From the NCBI GenBank assembly GCA_031271275.1, contig JAISWA010000083.1, positions 1 through 5,596 of the forward strand: DNA of 5,596 nt, given 5' to 3'. Below the pieces are notes generated by a model, which searched no databases, had not been told where the DNA came from, and worked only from the letters and a program-made list of their open reading frames with translations. Shown here piece after piece: positions 5,277-5,596 of this stretch. Each line of letters begins with the position of its first letter. Position 1 is the stretch's first letter. The position numbers and the translations under genes are program-made. This DNA is from Clostridiales bacterium (lineage in GTDB: Bacteria; Bacillota; Clostridia; Lachnospirales; WQUN01).

Positions 5277-5596
5277 ATGAAAACTTTCGACGCTGTTTTA
5301 TTTTTCAACGACGGGTTTGAGGAAGCCGAAGCCATCACGCCGCTCGACGTGCTGCGCAGGGGCGGTTGCGAAGCCGTTACGGTTTCGCTTACGGGCAAGA
5401 AGGAAGTTACCGGCGCGCACGGGGTTACGGTGCTCGCCGACGCGTTGTATGATGAAATTTTCCCGGATAAGCCCGAAACGCAGGGCATCATGATGGTTTT
5501 ACCCGGCGGGCCGGGGACTTCCGGTTACAAAAAGCACGCGGCTTTTTTGGAAACGCTGCGCCGCCACCACGGCGCGGGCGGGAATTTTGCCGCGAT
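5277..5596 (+). CDS. DJ-1/PfpI (ThiJ/YajL-like) family protein, 3'-truncated by window edge
   Basis: Only the first 106 codons and two bases of the next are present; family members are usually about 180-190 residues. The N-terminus MKTFDAVLFFNDGFEEAEAI and the following TPLDVLRRGG match the DJ-1/YajL branch. Glu18 falls at the same residue number as the conserved Glu18 of human DJ-1, which contacts the catalytic cysteine. The oxyanion-loop motif VLPGGPG lies at 74-80. The window ends in NFAA plus AT, immediately before the position where the nucleophilic cysteine of the family (AAIC in DJ-1) is expected, so activity cannot be judged. Family members are cytoplasmic and have been linked to redox or carbonyl stress protection, chaperone or glyoxalase activity; which applies here cannot be told. 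The gene follows rng after a 182-bp repeat-filled gap and may or may not belong to the same transcript. Confidence 0.9.
   Translation, partial: MKTFDAVLFFNDGFEEAEAITPLDVLRRGGCEAVTVSLTGKKEVTGAHGVTVLADALYDEIFPDKPETQGIMMVLPGGPGTSGYKKHAAFLETLRRHHGAGGNFAA

Noticed and set aside
5087..5320. 77-codon plus-strand open frame starting inside the end of rng and running through the repeat array
   Set aside because: Its peptide is just the repeat read through (VIPSEA, RHSERSEES-like strings), a known annotation artefact of this kind of element. It overlaps the start of the DJ-1/PfpI gene in another frame and has no ribosome binding site of its own.

Overview
The window looks like chromosomal DNA from a GC-rich, Gram-positive-lineage anaerobe, most plausibly a member of the Clostridia or a related Firmicutes group. 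This is inferred from three things: a secreted protein with S-layer-homology (SLH) domains, an RNase E/G homologue, and the side-by-side pair of a TIGR03960-type radical SAM protein and a TIGR03936-type partner. No rRNA or other marker allows a finer placement. Strong Shine-Dalgarno sites fit the same picture.

Layout: (1) 1-978, minus strand: the first 326 codons of an exported SLH-domain protein whose 3' end lies outside the window. (2) 979-1280: a divergent intergenic region. Its left half is AT-rich and probably holds the SLH promoter. Its right half holds a 20-bp tandem duplication and three copies of a dispersed element (consensus about GTCATYCYGAGCGAAGCGARGRATC), two of them forming a near-perfect 27-bp-arm hairpin. 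(3) 1281-5094, plus strand: a tight three-gene operon of radical SAM protein, TIGR03936-type partner and RNase G (rng), with both junctions being 4-bp ATGA stop/start overlaps. (4) 5104-5252: a 20-bp-period array built from the 5' part of the same dispersed element and ending in one full-length copy. (5) 5277-end: the N-terminal part of a DJ-1/PfpI-family protein behind a strong ribosome binding site, cut by the window edge just before the expected nucleophilic cysteine.

The operon combines an uncharacterised but conserved two-protein radical SAM module with an endoribonuclease that processes rRNA and mRNA. This hints at an RNA- or ribosome-related role for the module, but that is inference. 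I found no phage, CRISPR, transposase or tRNA. The least explained parts are the repeats: the same element family flanks the operon on both sides in opposite orientations, and on both sides its 5' end is involved in 20-bp tandem duplication. The RNase G homologue also ends immediately after its zinc-link motif, next to the array.
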